Source: Coenobita brevimanus (Eukaryota; Arthropoda; Malacostraca; Decapoda; Coenobitidae). From it: a DNA stretch of 64,000 bases. The notes under the pieces were generated by a model, which saw only the letters and a program-made list of their open reading frames with translations, was not told the DNA's origin and ran no database searches. The position numbers were made by a program, and so were the translations under genes. The stretch's first letter is position 1; each line of letters starts with the position of its first letter. The stretch lies in the NCBI GenBank assembly GCA_032717465.1, contig CM064713.1, positions 9,726,004-9,790,003 on the forward strand. The letters run 5' to 3'. Shown piece after piece: positions 12,390 through 23,291 of the stretch.

Positions 12390-12835
12390 GTACTATCAAT
12401 TAGGGTTGACAGTTGACGTATTTGAAATAGTTCCTCCACCCACTGACCTATTTCTAATATTGATGTCCCCGACATTAAACCCTGTTCCTCGACTGATAGT
12501 CACCAGCTGATGAGTGCAAGTGTGTAATATAGAAAGGTATTGGGCACTTGCAGTCGATGGTGGTCTGTTGGGCGAGGTTCTTCACTTTTTGTACATATTA
12601 TGTAAATACATTATACTATATTCCTGATGTAACTAATTAGGGCCGACAGCTGACGTATATGGAAATGTTCCTGGCTTGTCTGATTCTCTTTCATATATTG
12701 GTGTCCCCTACATTAGGTTGTGCCTCGACTGACAGTCACCAAGTGATGAGTGCATGTGTGTAATGTAGAGAGCCATTACATATCTGCAGTCGATGGTGTT
12801 CTCTTGGTCGAGGCATTTCTAGCATTAGTGTAGGA
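12390..12835 (+). repeat. Tandemly duplicated module in the LINE-C 3' UTR
   Basis: Two imperfect copies ~237 bp apart begin at 12399 and 12636 (ATTAGGGYYGACAG). Each carries complementary arms CGACTG and CAGTCG; the first also has GCAAGTG (12516-12522) and CACTTGC (12545-12551), so both copies can fold. The same duplicated module is in copy 2 (about 14150-14540) and copy 3 (about 20400-20800). It is therefore an old feature of the family. Confidence 0.65.
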
Positions 12836-12992
12836 TTAGTTATTTGTCGCTTTAGGATTTACTATAGGTTAGTGATTTGTTAGTTAGGTGGTTAGTTTTA
12901 GGTTCTTTCGATTAGGCATTTTTGTTTATAATGTAAGGCCAAAAAATATGAAAATATAAAAAATAGTAAAAATAAAAATACAAAAAATTAAT

Positions 12993-12994
<2 letters not shown>

Positions 12995-13072
<78 letters not shown>
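12995..13072. repeat. (TA)n microsatellite at the 3' end of LINE-C copy 1
   Basis: An uninterrupted TA run of ~78 bp. The corresponding site in copies 2 and 3 also begins with (TA)n, which suggests expansion of a tract that the element itself carries. Confidence 0.9.
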
Positions 13073-13079
<7 letters not shown>

Positions 13080-13687
13080 GTTGTTACGACATGGAGGGGC
13101 TAAAGGACTATCTGATAGCCTGTAAAGTGCGCAACGGAAATTTTAGAATACCAAGTGTTAGTTAGCCACACCAAGTCGTAAGCTTAAATGGGGGCAAATG
13201 GTGATAAAGTGTAAAACATACCAATGACCAAAAGGAGGAATGAAATAGGTAATTAAAAAAATAAATAAATTAATTTACTTAACACTAACTTAAAGCTTCA
13301 AAAACAAAAACAAACAGATTCAAACAGGATTGCCAAACTAGCTCTTGCAGAAGTTATCCTAATGTTCCCAATGTTAATAATAAAGATAAACCAGAACATA
13401 AACTAGCCCTTGGGTTGTAAAACCTCTGGGGACATGCAATAAAAACTTGGCATAAAAATAAAGACTTAACACTAATATAACATGTGACATTAGCTAGGGC
13501 AATAACAGTGATTCTAAATCAATAATTCTTATAAATAATAGCAATATCAAAAGAACCTAATCAATCTATCATGTGCTGACAATAAACATTAACTTACGTG
13601 TGGCAGATAAACTACTATATTATAATAATATCCTCAGAACAGAGCAGTCCAACACACCGGTCTAGCTCAAGCCGTTAACTAACAGGA
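13073..13687. other. AT-rich spacer between the inverted LINE-C copies
   Basis: About 615 bp without a recognisable gene, repeat or element end. It starts CACATATGTTGTTACGACATGG and ends just before the poly-T tract of copy 2. It could be original host DNA or the remnant of an unrecognised element. Confidence 0.5.
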
Positions 13688-13717
13688 TTTTTTTCTTTTT
13701 TTTTTTCTTTTTTTTTT

Positions 13718-13757
13718 CCTATCGACCATTGAGGCCGGAGCCTCTGGTCATTAAGGC
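13718..13757 (-). other. LINE-C 3'-terminal hairpin (copy 2)
   Basis: On the minus strand the arms are GCCT...AGG and ACCA/TGGT around GAGGCTCCGGCCTC. A purine run of ~30 bases (13688-13717, A with two G interruptions) follows as the tail. Confidence 0.6.
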
Positions 13758-13870
13758 AAATATATATATATGTATATATATTGACACATATACACATACA
13801 TATACAAGCATATATATATAAACATACATACATACATACATACATGCATATGAACATACACACTTTCATG

Positions 13871-13964
<94 letters not shown>
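13758..13964. repeat. TA / CATA / TACA microsatellite block of the LINE-C 3' UTR (copy 2)
   Basis: Mixed CATA/TACA repeats, then (TA)n from about 13879 to 13964. A non-repetitive motif resembling CTTTCATGCA within it is also found in copy 3 (around 20187-20215). This shows the block is part of the element and not a chance flanking microsatellite. Confidence 0.75.
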
Positions 13965-13967
<3 letters not shown>

Positions 13968-14634
13968 GTTTTTATTTTATTTTTTTGTAGTTTTATTTTT
14001 ATTATTATTATTTATTTTTTATATTTTTAACCTTATATTACTTATAATCAAAAATACCTAATCTAAAGACCCTAAAACTAACCATCTAACAGACAAATCG
14101 CTAACCTATACTAAATCCTAAGAGACAAATAACTAGACTTGCACTAATGTTCAAAAAGCCTCGACCAAGAGAACACCATCGACTGCAGATATCTAATGCC
14201 TTTCTACATGACATACCTGCACTCATCACCTGGTGACTGTCAGTCGAGGCACAACGTAATATAGAGACCATCAATATATGAAAGGAACCAGACGAGTCAG
14301 GAACATTTCCATATACGTCAGCTGTCGGCCCTAATTAGAATAACTTAAGCAAGATAATATAATGTATTTACATAATTTGTACAAAAAGTGAAGAACCTCG
14401 CCCAGCAGACCACCATCCACTGCAAGTGCCCAATACCTTCCTATATTGCACACTTGCACTCATCAGCTGGTGACTGTCAGGCGAGGAACTTGGCTTAATG
14501 TAGGGGACATCTATATTAGAAATAGATCGATGGGAGAAGGAACTATTTAAAATATGTCAACTGTCAACCCTAATTAATATTACAATATATACATATTTAC
14601 CATTGAGAAGAACCATAACCACTCAGTAAAAAAG

Positions 14635-15621
14635 TCACATCACTCTGATCAGTCCAGTCTCTCTCAAGAAAGCCATCAATTTATCAATCATAATAATGTT
14701 CCCATCACCCAGGATGTTGGAAATGGTGAAGGGGACGTCTACTGCGCCACAATAATTTATAAGTGAAGCACGTTCACGAATAAATCGCCGACAGCGCAGG
14801 ATGATATGACTGATAGATAACACCGCATTACAGATGTCACAGTGCGGTGGGAAGCATCTTTCCATATATGGTTTCATGTGGGTTAAAATGGTGGCATTGA
14901 GCCGTAACCGTGCAAACACTTTTTCTTCTAGGCGACTGGGTTGGTTGGCAGTATCCCAGTCGCCCAGGTACGGCTTATAAGTTGGAATATTTAGTCTGGT
15001 CCACTGACCTTGCCACAGAAGATTTTTTGATTTCTTTCCGAGAAAGAGACTCGACCGTAGATCACGAGGATCGTCCCAAGTCTTCTCGAGCTCTACAGCC
15101 GACTTTGCAAGTAAGTCAGCCTGCTCATTGCCGTAGATACGACAATGACCAGGCACCCAGATCAGTGTGAATGACTTGTTGCAATAATGCAACTTATTAA
15201 CGATGCGGCCCTGAATCTTGTGAGAGTCCGTAGTGCAAGATGCAATTGCCTGAAGGGCTGATTTTGAATCTGAAAATGTGACAAATGAGTCATGCCTAGA
15301 ATTGAGAGCATAGTGTATGGTTTTGTCAATAGCAAAAAGTTCGGAGGTAAACACGGATGTATGAGTCGGCAACCGAAACCTGAGGGCACGTTCAGTCGAC
15401 CACAGACTTGCACCCACACATTCACTCGACTTGGAGCCGTCGGTATACAATTGATGGGACCCCAAGTGACGAAGAATGATGTTACGAAACAAGTGGTGGA
15501 CCTCCGCCTCCGGCGCCTTGGCCTTTGGTGTTGGGAGCCATGATACATCCACCGTAAAGCCGGGTGGCTTCCAAGGAGCTATATTTTTTAGCACTAGCTT
15601 GTCACAGTCACTGGGGTCCAC
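14635..15621 (-). pseudogene. LINE-C copy 2 RNase H and Cys/His tail
   Basis: 328 codons open. RNase H catalytic motifs: LYTDGSKS, TSELFAID, FSDSKSAL and GNEQADLLAK, each with its acidic residue in place. The C-terminal tail has a CDIC...H...C cluster, similar in spacing to the CDDC...H...C cluster of LINE-A at 59.8 kb, and ends GLIRVM. The RNase H domain would remove RNA after first-strand synthesis (known role). This segment is out of frame with RT because of a run of nine or more C/G near 15670. Confidence 0.85.
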
Positions 15622-15635
15622 ACCAAGCTCCTGAG

Positions 15636-17318
15636 TCAGTATGTGGAGGCGAGTGACAAGTGGCCGACACCCCCCCCCCGCAGAATGTGGTGGTATTGAC
15701 TCAAGGGGGTACAGGCCATATTGCCGATATTACTTTTCCTTAATCTTTGTAACCCATACGATAATGCCAGGTGGTCACGGCGAATACGGAGGGGAGGCAC
15801 ATTCGCCTCCACTTCCAAACGAGCTGCACGGGTACACCGGACAGCTCCAAGACACATTCGCAAATATTTATTCTGCAACACATCCAATCCTTTCAGCGTG
15901 GCATCAGATGCCGAGCCATACACCTGTGCGCCATAGTCTAGCTTCGATCAAATAAGGGACTTATACAATATTAATAATGATTTTCTGTCGGCACCCAATG
16001 TAGTACCCGCTAAGTACTTAAGGACATTTAATGGTTTATCACAACGAGCAAGCAAAGTACTAACGTGAAGTTTAAAATTCATTCTGCGATCAAATTGGAG
16101 GCCCAAAAATTTTACAGAATTTTGAAAAGGTACCACTTGATTATCCAAAAATAAACGCAAATCGCGGACGTTACGAGATGTAAAATCTACCGCGGCACAC
16201 TTACGGACGGAAAACTTAAATCCCCAATGCAAGGCCCATTGGTGGACGGAGTCAAGGGCTGCTTGAATCCGTCCAGCCGAAAATTGTGCATTACGGGAGG
16301 AGTGCCATATTGCACAATCGTCAGCATAGAGCGAGTATTTAAGATTCCTGGGTAGGGGAGCTGATGACAGAATATCATTGATCATAATACTAAAAAAAGT
16401 AGGACTAAGCACACTTCCCTGTGGCACCCCGTTTTCCTGGATAAATATATCTGATGTTAAGCTACGGGGTAATTTGACAGAGAAAGTCCTGTCCCTTAAG
16501 AAATTTGAAATAAAAATAGGCAAATTTCCTCTTAAACCATAAGCATAGAGCCTCATTAGTATACCGTGTCGCCAGGTCATGTCATAGGCTTTATGGATGT
16601 CCAAGAACACCCCTATCATGAATTCTTTATTGGCAAATGCCTCTGCAATACAATGCTCCAAATTCATTAAATGATCTAGTGAACTTCTGTATTTACGGAA
16701 GCCACATTGTTGATCATTTAACAAATTCTTCGACTCAAAAACAAAAAGAAGCCTATTGTTTACCATTCGTTCCATGACTTTACATAGACAAGAAGTCAAC
16801 ACAATAGGACGAAATGAAGTGGGATTCAGAAGACGACCAGCCTCTTTGTGTATCAGTATGACGTGCGCAAACTGCCATGAGTTTGGGAACGTACGCGACG
16901 CCCAAATCTCATTGTACAGTGCTAACATCTTAATTAGGTTGTCCTGATTAAGATGCTGGATCATACCGTACGTGATGATGTCTGGTCCAGGGCTGGTGTC
17001 TTTACAGGATTTAAGGGCAAGGAGCAGTTCATGTAGTGTAAATTTTTGGTTGTAAGGGGAGTCTACGTCTTCTGTGGCAAAGTCAATAATCTGGAGCTCA
17101 GCCATGCGTTTATGATGTTGGAAACGTGGGTCATAATTGGCTGAGCTACTTACATGAGAAAAACTCCTGGCGAGGATGTTAGCAACGTCCACGGGCTCGT
17201 CATAGATGTTATTATTTAATTGCAAGGTGGTGACTGGGAAATATGGACCTTTATTATTTAATATTCTTATGGTGGACCAGATTTTACGTAATGGTGTTGT
17301 ACGAGTCACCGTGGACAT
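15636..17318 (-). pseudogene. LINE-C copy 2 reverse transcriptase
   Basis: RT blocks in order: KDTSPGPDIITYGM, SFRPIVLTSCLCKVME, GVFLDIHKAYDMTWRHG (catalytic Asp), NGVPQGSVLSPTFFS and YSLYADDCAIW (YADD). The thumb follows. Only two in-frame stops were found: a TGA at about 17319-17327, where copy 1 has Trp, and a TGA near 15947, where copy 1 has Arg (CGA). Both are transitions. A homopolymer slip near 15670 then shifts the frame into RNase H. Confidence 0.87.
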
Positions 17319-17327
17319 AAAGGACCG

Positions 17328-18320
17328 TCAGGAGTCACGTTTGGCCCTTCTTATCATTCTCCTTGCCTCAGCCCGTGCCTGTTTGTATGCAATAAAATTT
17401 TTCTCAGTGGGCTGACTATCAAAAATCAAGTATCTCCTATTGCGTTTTCTTAATGCTTCTCGGCAATCCGGCGTCCACCAATGTGCTCTATGCTTCGCAT
17501 GAACGGTAGAAGTCTTGGGAATAGCAGCCTCAGCTGCGTCTAATATGGAAGTAGTTATATTTTCGACCTTAATATCCATGGTCTCCCCAGATATATCTAA
17601 ATTGGCGATCCTTGAGAAGGATCCCCAATCTGCTTTCTTATAGTTGAATTTTGGAGGTGGAGGGTCCGAAATGATGTCGCGTGTATAAGAAAGACAGATG
17701 GGTAAATGATCACTTCCCAAGGAGTCGTCATAAGGATTCCATGAAAAATCTTGATGTATACCAGGGGAGGCCAAAGATAAGTCAATGGCCGAAAAGTTAC
17801 CAGTACGATCATCTACACGAATCGCTCTACCATCTTTCAGAAGACAGAGGTTGGACTGTAGTATTAGATCGGCTACTTGCTCCCCACGACCATCAATCCT
17901 CAAGCTACCCCATTGATAGTGATGGGCGTTAAAATCGCCGAACAATAACTTATTCCCAGGCAGATGTTCAAATAGTGAATTTAAAGCATCACTATCAATT
18001 GGGCCATGTGGAGGACAGTATAGAGAGGAAATAGACAGAAACGTGTTATTAAATTTTACTCTGCACGCGACAGCTTCCAGAGTAGAATTTAGAATCACTT
18101 TCGTTTGTGGGTGTGATTTGTGTGTGTAAATGGCAACTCCGTGACCTTCATATCTTCTATATGAGTGGTAGTATTTGAACTGTGGAGGATCAGGATGATA
18201 CTCCAGGCGCATCTCCTGTAAACAAACAACGTCTGGCCTGTGCAGTGAAAGCATGATAGCTATATTATGTAACTTATTCCCAGTACCTCTACAATTCCAC
18301 TGTAGTATAGTGAATGCGGC
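17328..18320 (-). pseudogene. LINE-C copy 2 endonuclease (start of ORF2)
   Basis: Open for more than 300 codons. It begins near 18320 with a TILQWNCRG-like block typical of the first strand of AP-like endonucleases. CLQEMRLE (metal-binding Glu), LFGDFNAHHYQWGS, a NFSAIDLSLASP block and SDHLPICLS follow. All expected catalytic residues appear to be present. The best initiator is unclear: the first ATG in the frame (18252-18254) would omit the opening block, so ORF2 may start on an earlier codon or by reinitiation after ORF1, which ends at 18324. Confidence 0.85.
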
Positions 18321-18323
18321 GGT

Positions 18324-19753
18324 TTAAGATTTTCGAGGGTGGCCAGTGTGCTTAGTTTTTTTATGCCCCCCGCGTCCAGGCGAGTGGCTACCGGGGGACC
18401 TTTCCCGGTTCTTGTTCATGGAGACTTCCATATTTTCATCAATGATAAGGTTCCCATACTCCACCGAGGAAGAGTCATTCTTTCTCTCCCTCGCTGGACC
18501 AGGAGCGGGAAGGACATGAGGACGTGACTGTTTAGTGAGGGTGGTCAAATTAATTTTGTCAGACTTGTCAGGCTTTTGGTCGCACTGACTGTGAAGGAGC
18601 AGCGGCAGCCTGAGAGTATGATGTAGCAACAGGGATGTCCGTAAGAGAGTTGCAACGTACAGGAGGCTTAGACTGAGGGGTAGGGCGTGGGGCATGAGGA
18701 GCGAATGTTAGGTCAGTCTGTGTCTCAACGGTGCACATCAAGGGACGGGACACAACCGCCGATGCATAGGAGATATTAGGCTTGGGAGTTGCATGCAACT
18801 CCTTCACCTTCTTTCTAGCATCGTAAAAGGAAATGCCCTCAGTCGCTTTCACAGTGCAGACCTCTTTCTCCTCCTTCCACTTGGGACAAACCCTCGAGGA
18901 AGTGGAGTGAGCATCCTTACAGTGAAAGCAGCACTGTCTCGGATGTACAGTTGTCAGCAGAGTGACCTACAGCCGCACACTTGCCACACACGATGTTGGA
19001 AGCCCGACAAGCCTTTTCATGATGTCCATGGAGCTGACATTTTGAACAACGAAGGGGATTCGGGATGTACGGTCTTACATTTACAATTTCATATCCTACT
19101 TTGACATTCGTAAGTAGAAAATCTTTGCCAAAAGTGAGGATAACAGTGGCTGTCTTCATCCTTACGCCTTCCTCATAACGAGTGATGAATCTGGCATCAA
19201 TTACATCCTGCTGAGAAAGTTCCTGTATGATTTCTTCCTCACTCATCACCATGAGATCCCTGCAAGTGATAACACCCTTGCAGAAATTCATGGATGTTGG
19301 GATCTTGGCTTCGATATCATAGCATTGAAACTTGCGCAGCTTTAGCAAGTCTTTAACCTGAGCTGAGTTGAATGTCTTTACTAGGATGTCTCCATTTCCA
19401 AGTTTTTTTACTTGTTTCACCTCTCCCGCACAGGGGTCAATCACCTTCTTGACAATGAAGGGATTGAGTCTGGACAGGGGAGCAGAACCTAGAGCATGAA
19501 GAGTTACGAAGGTTGCGTTAATTACAGGGATGTCAAGCGGGGAATGAGTCTGGCGTCCGTCAGTTTGGGGCCGGTCAGTCACGGTAGGGATGTCGTCAGG
19601 ACTACCTCCCCCCTCAAGGGGAGGGAGGCAGTAGGGGCGTAGTGGGAAGAGAGAGAAAAACGACCAAGGGGCAAAGTACCTGGGGAAGACCCACCTAAGC
19701 TGAGATAACCTTCTCAAACCACTCTCGGGAGGAAGCGCCTGTGTGTGACTCAC
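18324..19753 (-). pseudogene. LINE-C copy 2 ORF1 (gag-like, three zinc knuckles)
   Basis: The frame is open from an ATG at 19753 to about 18917, covering the N-terminal region and two CCHC knuckles (CSKCQLHGHHEKAC, CGKCAAVGHSADNC). A 2-base loss near 18937 relative to copy 1 shifts it before the third Cys/His cluster. It continues in another frame (18852-18568) and then a third (to 18324), ending in a basic Ser/Arg/Gly tail. The protein would be about 475 residues. The ATG at 19753 is one candidate; the conserved part starts roughly 90 residues in. Confidence 0.78.
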
Positions 19754-20032
19754 ACCCCAGAGCGATCAGTGGGGGGTACACTCCAGAGGTGAATAAGCAA
19801 AGGCAATCTCAGAAATTAGATATAGACACCTACTATATCTACTAAGGCCAGGGAGGAAAATGAGGTCTAGCTAACCTAACTTTATTGAAAAACGCCCTAG
19901 TGGCGAGCAAAAGGAAAAAGCTAAAGCCGGTGAGGCATCCCTGCAGCTAGAGGAGAGCTCACAAACACATCTTCCTTCTCCACGACAATTCATCAAAGTC
20001 CCCAACTCAGGATTTTTTTTTTTTTTTTTTTT

Positions 20033-20075
20033 GGCCTATCAACCATTGGGGCCGAAGCCCCTGGTTATTAAGGCC
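20033..20075 (-). other. LINE-C 3'-terminal hairpin (copy 3)
   Basis: The best-paired version: outer GGCC/GGCC and ACCA/TGGT arms around a perfect GGGGC/GCCCC inner stem with a TTCG loop. It is followed by the A-tail. Differences from the other copies keep pairing possible in the inner stem (GAGGC/GCCTC in copy 2). Confidence 0.65.
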
Positions 20076-20886
20076 GGATATATATATGTATATACATTTA
20101 AACATATATACATATATATATATACAAACATATATATATACATACATACATACACACAGACACACAGACACACACACACACACACACTTCCATGCATACA
20201 TACAGACACTTTCAGGCAAACATACATATATATATATATATATATAATAATTTTAATTCTTTTTTTCTTAGTTTTATATTTTTTATACCTTATATTATAA
20301 AGACAAACTAATCTAAAGACCCTAAAACTAATCACCTAACAGACAAATCGCTAACCTATACTAAATCCTACAGAGACAAATAGCTAGACTTACACTAATG
20401 GTAAAAATACCTCGACTAACAGAACACCATCGACTGCAGATATGTAATGCCTTTCTACATGACATACCTGCACTCATCACCTGGTGACTGTCAGTCGACG
20501 CACAACCTAATATAGGGGACATCAATATATGGAAGGGAACCAGACGAGTCAGGAACATTTCCATATACGTGAGCTGTCGGCCCTAATTAGAATAATTTAA
20601 GCAAGATAATATAATGTATTTACATAATTTGTACAAAAAGTGAAGAACCTAGCCCAGCAGACCATCATCGACTGTAAGTGTCCAATACCTAACTATATTG
20701 CACACTTGCACTCATCAGCTGGTGACTGTCAGGCGAGGAACTTGGCTTAATGTAGAGGACATCTACATTAGAAATGGATCAGTGGGAGGAGGAACTATTT
20801 AAAATATGTCAACTGTCAACCCTAATTAATATTACAATATATACATATTTACCGTTGATAAAAACCATAACCACACAATAAAAAAG

Positions 20887-21408
20887 TCACATCACTCTGA
20901 TCAGTCCGGTCTCTCTCAAGAAAGCCATCAATTGATCAGTCATAACAATGTCCCCATCACCCAGGATGGTGGAAAGGGTGAAGGGAACGTCTACTGCGCC
21001 GCAGTAATTTATAAGTGAAGCACGTTCACGAATAAATCGCCGACAGCGCAGGATGATATGACTGATACATAAGACCGCATCACTGATGTCACAGTGCGGT
21101 GGGAAGCGTTTTTCCATATAATGTTTCATATATGTTAAAATCATGGCATTGAGACGTAACCGTGCCAACACTTTTTCTTCCAGGCGACTGGGGCGGTTGG
21201 CGGTGTCTCAGTAGCCCAGGTACGGCTTACAAGTTGGAATATTTAGTCTGGTCGACTGACCTTGCCACAGAAGATATATTGATTTTTTTCCGAGAGAGAG
21301 ACTCGACTGTAGATCACAAGGAACATCCCAAGTCCCCTCGAGCTCTACAGCCGACTTTGCAAGTAGGTCAGCCTGCTCATTGCCGTAGATACGACAATGA
21401 CCAGGCAC
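20887..21408 (-). pseudogene. LINE-C copy 3 RNase H end and Cys/His tail
   Basis: Starts within the last RNase H motif (GHCRIYGNEQADLLAK). A stop at about 21208 splits it from the tail frame 21171-20887, which ends GLIRVM as in the other copies. The CDIS...H...C cluster has lost one of the cysteines seen in copy 2. Confidence 0.75.
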
Positions 21409-21457
21409 CCAGATCAGTGTGAATGACTTGTTGCATGAATGCGACTTATTAAAGATG

Positions 21458-21824
21458 GTGTTTTTGTTATGGATCAGTTTTCTTTGCCTTTCAACCGTTC
21501 ATGGGTACATCCGATCTTTGTGATTCTCCCAGTGGCAATTTCTCTTACTGGATTTTTTGTTACTATTTGAATACTTTACTGCTGTGTTAATAGACAAAAG
21601 ACTGCATGAGATCCGTACTGCGACAAGATTAGTGCGGCACCCACAAGACCTTGAAACTGGCAGTTCTTAGTGTTACTCAATGTGACTGCTGAAGGTGTGC
21701 AGATCATGTATCTTGGTACTGAAGGAAAGATAATTGTAAATAAGTGGAAAGATGCCAATTCAGAAGGGTAAATGGAAATTATATAGTATGATGATAAAAA
21801 GATATCAAATGAGCCAGTTGTAAG
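21458..21824. other. Low-copy-looking DNA, possible decayed exon sequence
   Basis: No similarity to the repeats elsewhere in the window. Several plus-strand stretches read without stops for 30-45 codons in shifting frames (for example about 21590-21665 and 21680-21770). The codon choice looks plausible but I recognise no domain. It may be a host pseudogene fragment or chance. Confidence 0.3.
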
Positions 21825-21828
21825 TTAA

Positions 21829-22579
21829 CCCGCGCCGTCCCAGTGACGTGAATTAACGTCCGCACATGATGTGCACTCATGTCCCGGCGACGTGAATTAA
21901 CGCGACAACATTGCAAGGTCCCTAATTTGCACAATTTTCAATTTTCGTGAGTGATTTCGCGAGTGATTTTTGGCACGTATACACGGGACACCTTCCTCTA
22001 TTCCTCTACAAGATGCCAAGCAGGGACAATGCCTTACACCGCATAACCTCTCCCCCCCCCCGCGCATGCCATTGTCTCGGCAATTCACCTGTTACCAGTG
22101 ACCTGGCCAATAAAGACATTCAGGGCCAGAGTGATTCCCCAATCGATGACAATGTGGAGGACAAAGTTTACATAGCATTAGAGGAAGAAACAGTCAGAAA
22201 TGATGATCAGGTAATCTGGGAAAAAAAAGGTCATGAATGGTGATGAGTTAGTAAGTGAAACAATGCTTATAATCCCTATATTACTGTACTACATATAAAT
22301 TCGTACCAAGTAAATAAATAAATACTGTTTATGAGTGGATAAAATAGTTACCCTCCCATAGAACTCGTTTTCTTTTGTGCCAGCCTGTTAGAAAACCCAG
22401 TCAGGTAAGGAAGTACTCGTACCTAAATCGAGTATTTTAAACCTCGGGTGAGCGATTTCTCAATGAATTTTCGATGTTTCTCACCAAAAGCGGATGTTTG
22501 AGCCAAAAAAAAAAAAAAAGGTCCAAAAATGTCGGGACTGGGGTGTACCACTGCCCAGAAAACGTCGGGATGGGGCGGG
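21829..22579 (+). mobile_element. piggyBac-like MITE, complete (751 bp)
   Basis: TTAA at 21825-21828 and 22580-22583. Ends CCCGCGCCGTCCC and, read inward from the right, CCCGCCCCATCCC (11 of 13 match). The middle has a short frame (21947-22243) with an acidic DDNVEDKVYIALEEE segment that resembles a transposase N-terminal remnant. The same segment recurs in both MITEs of the satellite unit. The right end, with its AAAAGCGGATGTT-like block and T-rich tract, matches the left arm of the inverted MITE in the satellite. Confidence 0.85.
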
Positions 22580-22583
22580 TTAA

Positions 22584-23221
22584 AACAGTACGAAAGAAAA
22601 AAGTAAATGGTGATATAGACATAAACAGTGAATTGTGAATAAAAAACATAAAGATATTGTGGATATCAGGAAAGAATAACAAGAGTGTGGATGTTAGTTG
22701 ATGACTAAGAGCTATCACTCTCAAAGACAGGTCTTGTGAAATCAACTATTGTGCAGTCAACTATGTGTTCATTATTCCATATATTATTATAGTTTTCAAT
22801 ACTAGCACTATAAAACGGACTTTGACTGTGGGCTGGTGAAAAATAACAGACTATACTGTTCCTTCAGTTACTGTAACTATCGCATGCTTCTTGAATTACT
22901 GATTACTTTCAGTAACAATTGTACCTTCTCATTGAATCTTAACATGGCCATGTATTGTAAAAATTGTATCTCCTTTTTTGTTGGGTCCAGCTGCTTGCAT
23001 AGCACCATTCTGCCTCTTTAATTATTATACTCCCCTGTAGAAAGAAGGTAACTATATTTCCTATCCCATTACACCCTTGCTATATTACTCATTTATTTCT
23101 CCATCCCCAGTAACTAAGTTAGCTACATAAACATTGACTCATTGTGTCAGGAGAAATACTTTTCCATAGCGGAAAAGAAAACGGTAACCATTTGTAAACT
23201 AGTATTATTTGTAAACTAGTA
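22584..23221. other. Unassigned DNA between the MITE and LINE-R
   Basis: About 640 bp, AT-rich, with no convincing gene or repeat. It is the continuation of the sequence left of the MITE. The last ~20 bases contain a short direct repeat (TTTGTAAACTAGTATTAT, twice) next to the LINE-R 3' end at 23222, which could mark the insertion site. Confidence 0.4.
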
Positions 23222-23291
23222 TTATGTCAGTTTTCGTTTTCGTCGTTTTCGTTTTTAAAGGCTCCAACATGCTTGCATGTGTTGGCCTTGG

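Larger units (their letters stand above)
6937..13072 (+). mobile_element. LINE-C copy 1, full-length but decayed
   Basis: A non-LTR retrotransposon with a gag-like ORF1, then endonuclease, RT and RNase H in ORF2, and a ~730-bp 3' region. It aligns along its length with the minus-strand copy at 13688-20012. RNase H after RT points to the I superfamily (Nimb/I-like), a family-level inference. Many stops and frameshifts break ORF2. The 3' end stops within (TA)n at 12995-13072, without the hairpin and A-tail of its relatives. The 5' UTR is 6937-7435. Confidence 0.85.
13688..20012 (-). mobile_element. LINE-C copy 2, full-length and nearly intact
   Basis: Reading on the minus strand: 5' UTR (to about 19754), gag-like ORF1, endonuclease, RT, RNase H, then a 3' UTR with the duplicated module, (TA)n, mixed GTAT/GT repeats, hairpin and A-tract. 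ORF2 is broken only by two nonsense codons and one homopolymer slip, far fewer than in copy 1, so it is the younger or better-preserved copy. Its 5' end abuts the A-tail of copy 3, as if it inserted into that tail. Confidence 0.87.
20013..21457 (-). mobile_element. LINE-C copy 3, 5'-truncated
   Basis: Only the end of RNase H, the C-terminal tail and the 3' UTR remain; similarity to copy 2 stops at about 21457. The 3' UTR has the duplicated module (about 20400-20800), (TA)n near 20223-20247, GTAT/GT repeats, a hairpin (20033-20075) and a 20-base A-tail (T on the plus strand, 20013-20032). Truncation at the 5' end is the usual result of incomplete LINE reverse transcription. Confidence 0.85.

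Noticed and set aside
6937..20012. A single giant inverted-repeat element such as a Polinton
   Set aside because: Each arm is a complete LINE with its own ORF1 and ORF2, with different decay and no polymerase B, integrase or capsid genes between them.
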